The notes: generated by a model not told the origin, from the letters alone. A DNA stretch of 64,000 nucleotides from Eurosta solidaginis (GCF_040869045.1 NC_090321.1:88704603-88768602); one strand, 5' to 3'. Shown: positions 37,416 to 48,683, numbered from the stretch's first letter. Numbers and translations are program-made.

Positions 37416-37909
37416 CACAGAAAGAAAAAAAGATAAGTTAATCTAATCGAAAAAGGTTGTTAATTTTCTACTTACATTGAAAACACAAACAAAAGTACAA
37501 TTCAGGTGGTTAGTCTAATAAAAAAAAATTGTTAAACGAATTTGGAAATTTTTAACTATAAAAATAGTTTAACCGTTACAATTGTAACTGTACTATTTTG
37601 GTTGGTTAAACTAACCGTTAGAATTGTAGCATATAACTTTAACTACAAAAAAGGGTATGGCTAAACTCTAAAATGGTAAAATTACAATTCTTAACAGCCA
37701 AAATAGTAAAACTAACCAAATAAAATTGTAACTCTACTATTTTGGTTGGTTAAACTAACTGAAAAGATAGTTTATTCGATGAAAATAATGGCAACCCTTG
37801 ATGCTTTTTGCAAAATAAAGCAACACATTGTTGATATTCAGTTGTCAAATTTACGTGGACGGTGTTAGTTGCGTGAGCGTTTAATTTAATTGAAATTAAT
37901 AGAATAACA

Positions 37910-39771
37910 ATGAGTGTTAACAATAGTGAATTGTTTTCGGTAAATATATTGAGTGCTCTTGAAGCGGATGATATGAATAATCCTGATCCAGCAGACACGG
38001 AATTTTGTCAACTGATTTTGGAGTGGGGTTTTCCCCAAAAAATCGCAGAACTTAAAGGTGATTTCCAAATATGTCATTGTTTTATTTTTTATTTTATTTT
38101 CTGCAATTTCAGCGCAAGCAATAACGCTGACCAATTGGAAATATCTGACGGAGTCGGACCTTGCAGATTTGTTCAAGAACGACACGATTGGTGCTAGAGC
38201 AGAATTCCGCCACAAGCTCATAACTTGGAGGAAAGCAAACGTAAGTACTTCAAAGTCTCGGTGAACGTTTCAGCTAATTTTTCGCATAATCCTTTAGGGT
38301 TATAGCAACGTTTTAACGTGTAATACATCTTCAGTCAATTCTGACATTGTTGATTTTATGCAGCAGTAGCGACAGCGGAACATTAGCATTGAATCTCTTT
38401 CATGTTCACAGACATCCAGTTCTTCATCACATGATTTTGTAAGTGTATATGTGACCCGGCCTATGAAAAGGTGGCTTATGACTCAAAAAAGAAATTGCGA
38501 GAAGCAGCTGTTAAAGATAAACAATGTATTTCTTCAGTTTCTTATTAGTTTTTCTTTTGCATTATGAACAGCAGTGTTGCCAGGTTAGCCTTTTCGAGGC
38601 TAGATTTAGCCTTTTTTTTTGCCTTTAGCCTCGAAATTTTGGGTTTAGCTTCGTGACTTTTTTCTAGCCTTTTTTAATCCGAATGTATTTTTAATAATTC
38701 CTAAAATAAAATAATTTCAATAGTTCCTATGAACACCTAATACCTAATAATATGAGTTCTCTACAAAAGATTAATTCTCTTTCTGCTAAAAATTCGTTGA
38801 AAGTTTCAAAGCCAGATGTATTTTCTTACTTTGAAAAAGAGAAGCATAGTTATTCTTCAAGTCAAATAGCATTAATGGAGCTGCAGTGGCGAAAGCTTAT
38901 AACTACACAATGGAAAAATGTACACTCCACCATGGAATTTTGGTCGGAAATCCGAGAACATAAAAATGCATTAAACGAACCACCTTTTTTAGAACTTGTC
39001 GAATTCATATTTAGTTTCTTAGTATTACCACTCAGTAACGCGGAGGTTGAAAGAATTTTTAGTGGCATGAGAATTCTGAAAACTAAATTAAGGAACAAAC
39101 TAAAAATTAAAATGCTTAATGCGCTGCTTAATATTAGATGCTTGTTAAAACGCTTATCTAAATGTTGTATTGATTTTGAAATTACCAATGATCTCATATC
39201 TATGGTAAATAGCGAAACTTTATACGCAGACTTAAGCTCTTCTGATTTTTCAGACGGGGAATATTTTATATAAATAATTAGTTTGTAATATTTTTTTTGT
39301 GTGTATACACATATGCAATCATTTAAAGTAATTCCATGTGCTAGTCAAGGAAAATGTGCCTGATATGTTTTGAAACAAGAAGTTATGTTTAAGTTATGTT
39401 TATAAGTTTTTATTTACAAATGTGTAAACTAAAATATAAAAAAATAATTTTATGAATTAACCAAAAAAATTTCTGGCCTTTTTTTAGCTTCTTTTTTTCT
39501 AAATTTAGCTTTTTCTAACCTTTTTTTTGCCAATCTAGCTTCTTTTCTGAAGGTCAAATGGAAGTGGATGAAAATATCATCTCCAGAACACTTCTAAGCA
39601 AGTTAGGACTTTCTACTTTTCACCACGTGAAAGAGCGTCTCAAAAACTATCGAAACCAGAAAAAAAGTGTCATAAGCCACCTTTTCATAGGCCGGGTCAC
39701 ATATAGTGTGCAAAATAAATCAAAAATAATTATAATCTTTTAGGATTTACAACAAGTGTGCTCATCCAACT
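37910..39771 (+). CDS. Gene-like model with short introns, SAM-like domain
   Basis: Exon 1 37910-38057 begins at an ATG. Intron 1 (38058-38112, 55 bp, GT...TTTCAG) has typical fly size. Exon 2 is 38113-38240, ending at GTAAGT. Exon 3 is best placed at 38370-38438, again ending at GTAAGT. Exon 4 starts at 39744 after CTTTTAG and ends at a GTGAGT donor (39772) or at a TGA (39774-39776). The phases fit across all junctions. Exons 1-2 give 92 residues whose second half resembles a SAM-like helical bundle (WGFPQKIAEL, then LTESDLADLF, IGARAEFRHKL, TWRK). Exon 3 adds a Ser-rich stretch. Later exons seem lost. It may be a transposon gene or a host gene fragment; the function is unknown. Confidence 0.45.
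38575..39548 (+). mobile_element. hAT remnant nested in the 37 bp-TIR element
   Basis: Begins CAGTGTTGCCAGGTTAGCC, a typical hAT terminus. Both ends carry runs of AGCCTTTT/AGCTTTTT words, and GCTAGATT is shared in inverted orientation between the ends (38602-38609 and about 39533-39540). The right terminus has lost the outermost bases. It contains a transposase C-terminus at 38752-39273. The right limit is approximate. Confidence 0.65.
38752..39273 (+). pseudogene. hAT transposase, C-terminal dimerisation domain
   Basis: 173 codons. Residues about 80-140 have the hAT dimerisation signature: FLVLPLSNAEVERIFS, followed by KTKLRNKL and LLNIRCLL. The region before it (residues about 45-75) fits the end of the catalytic domain. 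The N-terminal BED zinc finger and the first catalytic residues are absent, so this is only the last part of a transposase of about 600 residues. The first ATG is simply the first in the open frame, not a real start. Confidence 0.8.
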
Positions 39772-40214
39772 GGTGAGTATGTTCTGCGGTTGAAAAAGCT
39801 AGATGACGCTTAATATAAAATAAATATAAAAATATGTACGCATTTAATAAAAATAATAAATAATAATGTATTTATTTAAAAAATAATGCTTTTTTTTAGT
39901 TATTTCTAAACGTGTTTTGTTTTGGTTATTAAAGGTAAAAAACTATTTTTCACGGTTAAAAAATAGTTCTCATGGTAAAAGAACTATTTTCCGTGGTAAA
40001 AAAACTGTTTTTCATGGTAAATCAACTATTTTATTGGTACGCGAACTATTTTTGGTGGTTCTCGTACAATTTTTGATGGTACTCGAACTATTTTGACGAA
40101 CTATTATAATAACAATTTTTAGTCGGTTAGATTTACAACGTTTTTCGTTCACTGCAATTTGAACCATCTTTTTCTGTTAGATTTACCTCTCTTTTTCTTT
40201 GTGTGCCGTACTTA

Positions 40215-41170
40215 GTCGTTTCAAAATGTTCGAGGCTTTTAGAAAAATTCTTTCAGGAATACATCTTAAGTCGAATCAATCCGGTTATGGATGTTCAAAG
40301 AATCTAGACCATTGATACGCTCTTGTCCCATCGTATTTCTCAAATAATTCTTGATTCTTCCCAATGTTGTAAATGAAAGATCTGGAGTTCCTCTAGTAAC
40401 TAACAATGTTGCCAAAACTCGCAATAACGCATTTTCATTTTTGAATGCGTTCATATGATAAAAGCCAAAATTTCAGAGTCCTGGAGATTTTGACTTTAAG
40501 AACGCAAATTCGTTGCCTCCACATTTTGACTTCAGATACAAAATCACTTTCGGAACAATCCTATAGTTGTTCATAAAAGTTGTAAAGTTCTGTGCCTTTT
40601 CCTTTATCTGGTTCTCCCTTTAGAAATAACTGGCATAGGCTTTTGAAAATTGATTTGTTCTTTTCAAGGCTACTTGAATTCTGTAGTCCGAATTGCTGAT
40701 AAAAGGTGAGAAGCCTTTTGTGAAGCCTCATGTGCTTTCCACGTTTTTATAACCTCTAAGGCTTCGATTTTTTTCAAGGCTTCGGTAACACCTGGCTGCA
40801 GATCAATATATACTACAACTGCTCTGTGAGACTGAGCCTATCTTGTAGGGCATATGGATTTTAATATCTGTCGTTTTCTTCCACTTTTTGTTGTTATTTA
40901 GAAAGAGCATCGTTGAGAATTCTTTGCCTTGTCATCCAGTGGAAAAAGGATTGCACCAATAATTCCCATCGCGTTTTTTAGGGCAGATACTTCACAGGGA
41001 GTGTTAATTGTTTCGAAATGGGATGCTAAGGGTTTACGTAACTTACATTCGGTCATATTTATACCAACAAATATTTTTTTAAAAAACATGCAAAATGGGC
41101 CACCGCTGGCTTTATTGAAAAAAAAAAGAAGTTTTGAGGAGCTGTAAATAAAATATGACCTCGAAATTAA
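40215..41170 (-). pseudogene. hAT (ZMYM1/DUF4371-like) transposase remnant
   Basis: On the minus strand, 40266-40454 encodes a stretch with TLGRIKNYLRNTMGQERI and LDSLNIHN, the end of the dimerisation domain of the ZMYM1-like hAT group. Upstream on the same strand, 40898-41089 has the segment SHFETINTPCEVSAL, which fits an earlier part of the same protein. Stops and frame changes separate them. The family differs from the hAT at 38575 and from that at 48801. Confidence 0.55.
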
Positions 41171-41301
41171 AAGAAAAAAATTTAGACTAGCCCCAGCTGT
41201 GTCTGCATACGATGTGGGGAGATATGTATTCTGACGCTGAGGGGTAAGTTGGACTTTCCATAAAATTTATAAAAATTATATTATATAAAAATTTTATTAT
41301 A

Positions 41302-43202
41302 AAACAAGTAAGGAAGGCTAAGTTCAGGTGTAACCGAAAATTACATACTCAGCTGAGAGCTTTGGAGACAAAATAAAGGAAAAGCACCATGTAGGTAAAT
41401 GAACCCAGGGTAACCCTGGAATGTGTTTGTATGACATGGATATCAAATGGAAGGTATTAAAGAGTCTTTTAGAAGGAAGTGGGCCATAGTTCTATAGGCG
41501 GACGCCTTTTCGAGTTATCGCCATAAAGGTGTACCAGGGCTGGCTCTAGAATGTGTTTGTACGATATGGGTATCAAATGATAGGAGTTAATGAGTATTTT
41601 AAAAGGGAGTGGGCCTTAGTTCATTAGGGGGCGCCTTTTCGGAATATCGCCATAAAGGTGGACCAGGGGTGACTTTAGAATGTGTTTGTACGATATGGGT
41701 ATCAAATGATAGGAGTTAATGAGTATTTTAAAAGGGAGTGGGCCTTACTTCATTAGGGGGCGCCTTTTCGGAATATCGCCATAAAGGTGGACCAGGGGTG
41801 ACTTTATAATGTGTTTGTACGATATGGGTATCAAATTAAAGGTATAAATGAGGGTTTTAAAAGGGAGTGGCCCTTAGTTGTGTACGTGAAGACGTTTTCG
41901 ATATATCGACCAAAATGTGGACCAGGGTGACCCAGAACATCATCCGTCGGGTACGGCTAATTTATTTATATATGTACTACCAGGAACAGAACTTTTTAAT
42001 TTTCTTCTACTTAATATGGTAGGTGTCACACCCATTTTTCAAAGTTTTTTCCTAAGTTATATTTTGCGTCAAAAAACCAATCCAATCACCATGTTGCATC
42101 CCTTTTTCCGTATTTGGTATAGAATTATGGCATTTTTTTCATTATTCGTAATTTTCGATATCCAGAAAGTGGGCACGGTCATAGTCGGATTTAGGCCATT
42201 TTTTATACCAAGATAAAGTGAGTTCAAATAAGTACGTGAACTAAGTTTAGTAAAGAAATATCGATTTTTGCTCAAGTTATCGTGTTAACGGCCAAGAGGA
42301 AGGACAGACGGTCGACTGTGTATAAAAACTGGGCGTGGCTTCAAACCAATTTCGCCCATTTTCACAGAAAACAGTTATCGTCATAAAAGCTATACCCTTA
42401 TCAAATTTCACAAGGATTGGTAAATTTTTGTCGACTTATGGCATTAATAGTATTATAGACAAATTAAGTGAAAAAGGGCGGAGCCACGCTCATTTGGAAA
42501 TTTTTTTTATTTTTGTATTTTGTTGCACCATATCATTACTGAAGTTGATTGTTGACATAATTTGCTCATATACTGTAAAGATATAAAATTTTTTGTTAAA
42601 ATTTTACTTATATATTTTTTTTTAAGTGGGCGTGTTCGTCATCCGAGTTTGCAAATTTCTGTTTAGCACACATATAGTAGTAGGAATAACATTCCTGCCA
42701 AATTTCATCATGATATCTTCAACGACTGCCAAATTACAGCTTGCAAAACTTTTAAATTACCTTCTTTTAAAAGTGGGCGGTGCCACGCCCATTGTCCAAA
42801 ATTTTACTAATTTTATATTCTGCGTCATAAGGTCAATCCGCCTACCAAGTTTCATCGCTTTATTCATCTTTGGTAATGATTTATCGGAATTTTTCGGTTT
42901 TTCGAAATTTTCGATATCGAAAAAGTGGGCGTGGTTCGATTTCGTTCGTTGTAAATATCGATCTGAGATGAGTGCCAAGGAACTTACATACCAAATTTGA
43001 TTAAGGTACATAAAATTTTACTCAAGTTATCGTGTTTGCGGACAGACGGACGGACGGACATGGCTAAATGAATTTCTTTTTTCGCCCAAATCATTTTGAT
43101 ATATAGAAGTCTATATCTATCTCGATTAGTTTATGCCGTTACGTATTACCGTTATGCGAACAAAATTAATATACTCTCTGAGCTCTGTTCAGCTGAGTAT
43201 AA
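41302..43202 (+). mobile_element. DINE/Helentron-like non-autonomous element, near full length
   Basis: Inverted words TACTCAGCTGA (41346-41356) and TCAGCTGAGTA (43189-43199) lie just inside both ends. The 5' third contains the 129 bp central repeats. The rest has several GGGCGTGGC/GCCACGCCC words alternating with CCAAATTTCATC phrases, and a GGACGGACGGACATGGCTAA block near the 3' end. I recognise this layout as a very common repeat of tephritid genomes, of DINE/Helentron type. It encodes no protein; ORFs inside it are spurious. Confidence 0.7.
41419..41935 (+). repeat. 129 bp central tandem repeats, four copies
   Basis: The word AATGTGTTTGTA recurs with starts near 41419, 41549, 41678 and 41807 (periods 130, 129, 129). 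Each copy holds GATATGGGTATCAAATG, GAGTATTTTAAAAGGGAGTG and TCGCCATAAAGGTGGACCAG. Homologous to the reverse-orientation array at 45055-45640. Confidence 0.85.
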
Positions 43203-43229
43203 TTACAAATCATGGCATATCTACAATCT

Positions 43230-44010
43230 TCTTCCATAGGTTATGGAAAATTTCTACAGTTTTACTTCAAGCTCAAAATAACTCTGCCTGTTCTACTGTA
43301 GACTTTGGCGCTTTAAGTATATTGTTCTCACTTTCCAAAGTTTTTAAAATGCTTTTGGCTGAGAAAATTTATTTGCACATCCAAACGAATCACCTTTGCT
43401 AGCAGGGCAGAGGAAAACGTATAGCTTTAATACGGCTATGCTTAATATGCTCAACGATATTAGAGTTCTTTTCGATAAAAATGAGCCGAAGAGGCTCTGT
43501 CTGCTTGATTTATCGAAAGCTTTTGACACGGTAAACCATATTTTGTTATACGAATATACAAATTATAAATATACGAAACTAGATAAATAATATAGCTTTA
43601 GCAGAACCGCACTCAAATTCATGTATACTTATCTGATCGGTCGTTGTGATTTCTCAGATGAAACCCCTTAAAGCTGATGACATCCGTCCAAACAGCCTGA
43701 TAAACTGATGGCTGATGTTTTAAATTTAGATTTGTTAGCAATTTCCAGTTGGGGGGAAAAATTGTTTGTTTTACCATTTGGTAACACATGAGTCAAGATT
43801 TTGAATTTTTGTCATCTATATGAAAGGAGGGTGAGTCACTGAAGGTAGTTAACAAAATTATGAACCTTGGTTTTCTATTTGTTTCCATTTTTACATATGG
43901 TAATCATGTCAGCTCGGTTTTAAGTAAGGCATACACTTCTTTAAGGATCCTATGGAACTCGGTCTTTTATACTCCAATTGAAACTAGATTTCAGCTACCT
44001 TACAATTAAT
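43230..44010 (+). pseudogene. Degraded LINE reverse transcriptase
   Basis: The pieces read in several frames: LSKVFKMLLAEKIYLHIQTN (about 43334-43393), then NTAMLNMLNDIRVLFDKNEP and LCLLDLSKAFDTVNH (about 43423-43545), the motif-A region of a CR1/L2-type RT. Traces of the later thumb region can be followed to about 44010. The YADD box is not recognisable. Very old remnant; clade uncertain. Confidence 0.6.
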
Positions 44011-45024
44011 TTTGCCTATATTAAAATACTCGAAATTAGTTTATATAAGATATCAGATGTTAGATATTATTTTGTCTCGCAAGATCATTGTCTTGAGCTT
44101 AGCTTTTATGTACTATTTATAATTACTATGCAAAAAAATGCGATTAGTTTAGGCTGAGTCCGGGATGAGTCGCACAGGAGTAAGCAAGTATAGCTAGTTT
44201 TCATCTGTTTATATGGGTTGGTTTGATCTCTTTTGTTTGAGCATGGTGTGTGGAGAATCCAGGCATGAACAGGAAGAATTATGCCCGAACGTGGAATGTC
44301 GCACTAGTCCTCTTTATACCCCTACGGTTACCGTTTTTAATGCAATATTTTTACTGATGTTGTAGAAAAGTAAAACCAACACTACGATAAAGGAGCATAT
44401 TGTATTAGTATTTAATACGTTTCAATTCCATTTAATTGTTATTATTTCTGATTTAACCATTTCTTTGCCTTTTTATAGTTTCTTAATTTACTGCATAAAC
44501 TTTTAACTGACTAATCTCAAAAGGGACCCGAGGTAGCAAATATATCCCAATGTAGACAAAGGAGCTCAACCGCAGACCACTCTCTCTCTAATCGCACGAT
44601 TTTTTCAGGATATTGTTGATTGTATATATGTGTACATATGTATGTATCTACAATCATAAATAGATTTGAAGCTTTTATAACTGTTATTATTTTCTACTAT
44701 AAAATATTGTACTAACATTACTTCGAAATAAACTGAAACAGAAACTGAAATACCACCCGTCATCGGAAAGTTAAATAAATAATTTACTTTCATCCAGCTA
44801 GAAGGCTTTTGTAATGTAAAACGATTATTTTCACGATCTCACGTGTCGCGGACGGTGGAAGCGTGCTGAAGAAGGTAACTAAAAAACTCAAAGCGTACAC
44901 AAACAACATACGGTTTGCCTTCAAGAACAGAAACAACGTAGGGAATGAAAGATAACATCCCAACAAAAAAAACAAAAGAACATTGTATACAAAATTGACT
45001 GTCAACGTAAAAGAAGCTATATAG
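44011..45024. other. AT-rich spacer, no gene seen
   Basis: No coding or RNA gene is recognisable. Short ORFs on the minus strand (up to 71 codons) are hydrophobic but lack motifs and are probably chance. The stretch 44820-45020 might be an old element fragment, without clear match inside the window. Confidence 0.5.
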
Positions 45025-45054
45025 CATTGTAAACTTTACCAAGTAGCGCAACTA

Positions 45055-45745
45055 TAAACACATTCTAGGGGTACCCGGGTCCACGAGAGAGACCCTAGTC
45101 ACCCAGGCGTATGAAAATTACCCTCTACTAAAGCACTCATCAACAGCTTTCATTTGATATCCATATTGTATAAACACATTGTATGGGTGCCCGGGTCCAC
45201 GTTTTGGCTTATATCTCGAGACCCTAGTCGCCAATAGGTATGAAAACTACCCTGTACTAAAGCACTCATCAACACCTTTCATTTGATATCCATATTGTAT
45301 AAACACATTCTAGGGGTGCCCGGGTCCACGTTCTGGCCTATATCTCCAGACCCTAGTCACCAACAGGTATGAAAACTACCCTGTACTAAAGCACTCATCA
45401 ACAGCTTTCATTTGATATCCATATTGTATAAACACATTCTAGGGGTGCCCGTGTCCACGTTTTGGCCTATATCTCGAGACCCTAGTCACCTAGGGGTACG
45501 AAAAGTACCCAGTATCAAAGTACTCATAAACAGCTTCCATTTGATACCCATATTGTACAAACACAACTCAGGATTACCCAGGTCCACGTTTTGATCTCAA
45601 GACCCTATCCAAAACACGATAAAAAGTATCCTATGTCCGTTACCTGGTTCTAAGCTACCTCTCCACCAATTTTCAGCCAAATCGGTTCATCCGTTCTTGA
45701 GTTATGCGTAGTGTAACTAACACCACTTTCTTTTATATAGTACAT
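45055..45745 (-). mobile_element. DINE/Helentron-like fragment with 129 bp repeats
   Basis: Five tandem copies of a unit with CCCGGGTCCACG at about 45073, 45189, 45318, 45447 and 45576. The period is 129 bp except for the first interval of 116 bp, where a unit has lost about 13 bp. The reverse complement aligns with the repeat at 41419-41935 (TATGGATATCAAATGAAAG, CTAGAATGTG). The right side ends in a CAAATCGGTTCATCCGTTCT phrase and TATATAG, as in many insect non-autonomous elements. Confidence 0.7.
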
Positions 45746-46320
45746 ATATAGATTTGGGAAAAATTTAAACATATTTCTTAATTCATAAAATATATCACTT
45801 TTTTTATACCTCGATTCCCACGAGACATCTTCAGAAGAAAATTTTTTACTCGAATGCACTCTCCTTTGACTAAAAAGCACCATTATATCTATCGCTTCAT
45901 TGTTCAGCATCAATTAGTAAGACTGACAACCATACACTAACAAAGTTATTCCTATCACTAAAAAGAGAGGACTGTCGACTCATGACGAGTATTCTGATTG
46001 GACACGGCCTAGTGGCGAATAGCAAATGTAAGAGTGCGGGAGGGGGAGGGAACGATCGAGCACATTTGTGCTCGTACCATGCGCTTACTAAACTACGACA
46101 CCAGCTATTGGGAGTGATACAGCTGCCAGATTTACAAGCAGAAAGTGGTAAAGGTTTTTGATAGGATTTTTCAGTTTGGTCGTTAAACAAACTTCTGGTA
46201 ACACTACTGACTTATTCAGTCTATGTGAGATCCTCATAAACCGGCCAGTTCACCCTTACCTAACAATATCAAGTAAGGAGTACTATTTATAGTTGTGGTT
46301 AACTGGTGCCAATAATTTAT
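45746..46320. other. Unassigned spacer
   Basis: Contains ORFs below 100 codons on the minus strand with no recognisable domain, and a G-rich run near 46040. Nothing can be called with confidence. Confidence 0.4.
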
Positions 46321-46790
46321 TTAAAATGACCCTCTTCTTGTGCTTTCATAGGCGGGTTCTGATAAAACTACGTTCTTAACCGGATCATCATCTTTCATTC
46401 GCATATCGTGGCCAAGCCAGCGTAGCCGATGCGTTTTAATTCGCTGGACTATGTTGATTTCTCCGTAAAGCTCGTACAGCTCATCATTAAATCTTCTTCG
46501 GTACACGCCGTCGCCAACGCATAGGGGTCCTTAAATATTTCAAGGAACTTTTCTCTAGAACACTCACGGTTCATGCTTTTGCACTATATAGCGGGACAGA
46601 TAGGATAACTGAGTTGTAGAGCATGATTTTCGTTTGCCGAGGGAGGACTTTACTTTTCAATTGCCTACCTAGTCCAAAGTAGCATTTATTGGCAAGAGTG
46701 AATCTTCGCTGGATTTTAGAGCTTTTGTGTTGATGCTGGTTCCGAAATAAACGAAGTCTTTTACTCATTGTAAACTTTATCAAGTAGCGC
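46321..46790 (-). pseudogene. RTE-type LINE, C-terminal ORF remnant
   Basis: Minus strand. 46571-46792 contains IQRRFTLANKCYFGLGRQLK, and 46321-46506 contains YELYGEINIVQRIKTHRLRWLGHDMRM. Both are signature blocks of the region behind the RT domain in RTE-type LINEs (often annotated as craniofacial development protein 2-like). The two lie in the right order but in different frames. A plus-strand relative with the same two blocks is at 55702-56400. Confidence 0.75.
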
Positions 46791-47236
46791 AACTAACAGC
46801 TGATCGCTCAAAATTTGCACACACACACAAACATCACTAATGGCCATATTACGGAAGTCTTAGGGAAATTGAAGTTAAATTTTTAAACAGACATAAAATG
46901 TTACAATTTTGGAGTATATAGCATCTAGGACACCTTAATTGCAGTAACTGAAAGAAAATGTTTGCTTATACTCAAGTATTTAATTATTTTTTCTAAATTT
47001 TTATTTAATATTGATGCAATGATTGAAGTTATATTAATCCAATGCAACTCTGCTCTTCCTACTGTTCTTCATTCCACTCCATTCGAGTGTCTCTTTCACT
47101 GAACTCGAGTGCAATCCACTCTATTCGCAACATAACCGCAATTTAAGCTGCCAAACTATATAGTAAACCATGCTATATAGGCACCACTTCACAACAACTA
47201 TACAAACGACTGGGTCAACATAGCAAAGATGTTCAG

Positions 47237-48131
47237 CCCAATTCTAAACGAAAATTCCGTGCGAGTTTTTTCCCTTCTCCCATTCGTTGTATTCTAAATA
47301 AAAATTACTTGTGAGTTTTTTCACTTCTCCCTTTCCTCCTATTCTGAACAATGTTCGAAAAACCGGTTATGGGAGAAAAGTAGGTATTATGAATGTGAGG
47401 GAGAGGGAGATTTCTCTGCCATTTCATAGGAGTTTTTTCACTAGTTAAATTAAAGGGAATGCATCAAAATAGTTAAAGGAAATTGGTTATTTTAAGAAAG
47501 AACACTTATTTGTACAAATTTGTGCTAAAATATGTATTTACATTCTACCACAATATTCTCACTGTTAATACAACAACAACAACAACCACAATATTCTTTA
47601 TTTTAAGTCGAAAAGTATATCATAAGCAACGGAAGAGATCTTCGCATATTTGATGCAGCCATCCAGAAATTGGGCAAGGATTTTTTAAGAAGGCTTAAAT
47701 AGATTTTGGCATATGGCGAAAGGGGAACTCAACTCGACTTGGCCGCCACAAAATTGCTTTGCTGAATGAATGCAGGCAACTCCGGCGGATTTGTGTTATC
47801 CCGCCGGTCTTCTTCTTATGCTCCTCTGTTGATGGTGCTGTGGCACCAATTCATTACTCATTTCAGTGAATACCACATGAAATGCAATAATGTGCATTAT
47901 TTCTTAATTTCAAACAAATTGGAAACAATAATTAAACTTTACAATTTTTTAAACAAAATAAGAAATGCGCAACGAAATTTCAATTGACAAAACAGCTCAC
48001 TTCGACAATTCGAAATTCCTATTCCCCAATTATTCTTCTCCCTAGGAGAAGAGAATTGGAGGAATTTTTCCGCGGGAATAAAAAAATCCGCGAGAACAAA
48101 ATTCTGCGAGAATATTTAGAATTGGTCTGGT
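47237..48131. mobile_element. Candidate TIR element (about 0.9 kb)
   Basis: The left end AGCCCAATTCTAAACGAAAA (47234-47253) and the right end ATATTTAGAATTGGTCTGG (to 48131) are imperfect inverted repeats (CCAATTCTAAA), followed inward by GCGAG/CTCGC words on both sides. Size and layout fit a Harbinger-like MITE, but no transposase or clear target duplication is visible. Internal ORFs up to 83 codons have no motifs. Confidence 0.35.
47547..47597 (+). mobile_element. 25 bp CAA-tailed micro-retroinsertion with 13 bp duplication
   Basis: ACCACAATATTCT occurs at 47547-47559 and again at 47585-47597. Between the copies lie only 25 bp, ending in ACAACAACAACAACA, the tail type of the Jockey-like LINE and SINE elsewhere in the window. 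This is what an extremely 5'-truncated target-primed insertion would look like. Confidence 0.6.
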
Positions 48132-48580
48132 TGAAAACAAACGCACAGAAAAAAGTGCTTTTGCTCACCATGCCATTACTTTTGGGCACAAATTTGATTT
48201 TGATAATGTCAAAGTAATAGCAAGAGAAACAAACTGGCAAAAGAGATTGCTTCTGGAAGTATAGAAGCAAGAAATATTAGCGACATCTATGCGTGTATAT
48301 TATAATGAAACTGCAATAATCCATCAAGCATGAATTTGCCTGTGATCAAAAAAGGTCAAATATGTATACATATGTACTTACATACAAATTAGAGTTTGAA
48401 GTATAAATTGTTGGTTGTTTATTGAAAATAGTAATTTTAAATTGTAAAATAATTTCCGTTTCCTTAATTGAGCATTAAAGTGACTATGTTTTATTTAAAA
48501 ACACGTATACATAAAGAAAAACCTGACGAAGAAGAACGCAGAGATTTTAAAGTAAGAAATGTTTTGTCAATTGGATGTCC

Positions 48581-48616
<36 letters not shown>

Positions 48617-48660
48617 GTACATTAATGCTTTAGAAATGCGAAACTAAATTGAGTTATTTT
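48132..48660. other. AT-rich spacer with AT microsatellite
   Basis: No gene seen. An uninterrupted TA-rich dinucleotide tract (with two C/G interruptions) lies at about 48582-48619. Confidence 0.6.
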
Positions 48661-48683
48661 AATTTCTTTAAAATTGTAACTAG

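Larger units (their letters stand above)
38446..39705. mobile_element. Short TIR element with perfect 37 bp ends, in intron 3
   Basis: Positions 38446-38482 and 39669-39705 are exact reverse complements over 37 bp (TATATGTGACCCGGCC...). GTG flanks both sides (38443-38445 and 39706-39708), so either GTG is a 3 bp duplication or the TATA at the tips is a 4 bp duplication. It sits 7 bp inside the predicted third intron of the gene-like model. Without the nested hAT remnant the element would be only about 290 bp, the size of a MITE. The family is not recognised. Confidence 0.75.
37416..40205. mobile_element. TIR-bounded segment with subterminal repeats
   Basis: The left end CACAGAAAGAAAAA (37416) and the right end CTTTTTCTTTGTGTG (to 40205) are imperfect inverted repeats that stay alignable for about 45 bp, including CTAA-rich words and GAAAAAG. 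Inside each end is a 200-250 bp zone full of short AACTATTTT / AAAATAGTT words in both orientations. Such subterminal repeats are typical of DNA transposons. No matching target duplication was found, so the exact ends may have decayed. The segment encloses the gene-like model at 37910-39771. Family not recognised. Confidence 0.5.

Noticed and set aside
42335..43000. ORFs of 83-124 codons inside the DINE-like element
   Set aside because: They lie in a known type of non-coding repeat, with AT-rich hydrophobic translations and no motifs.
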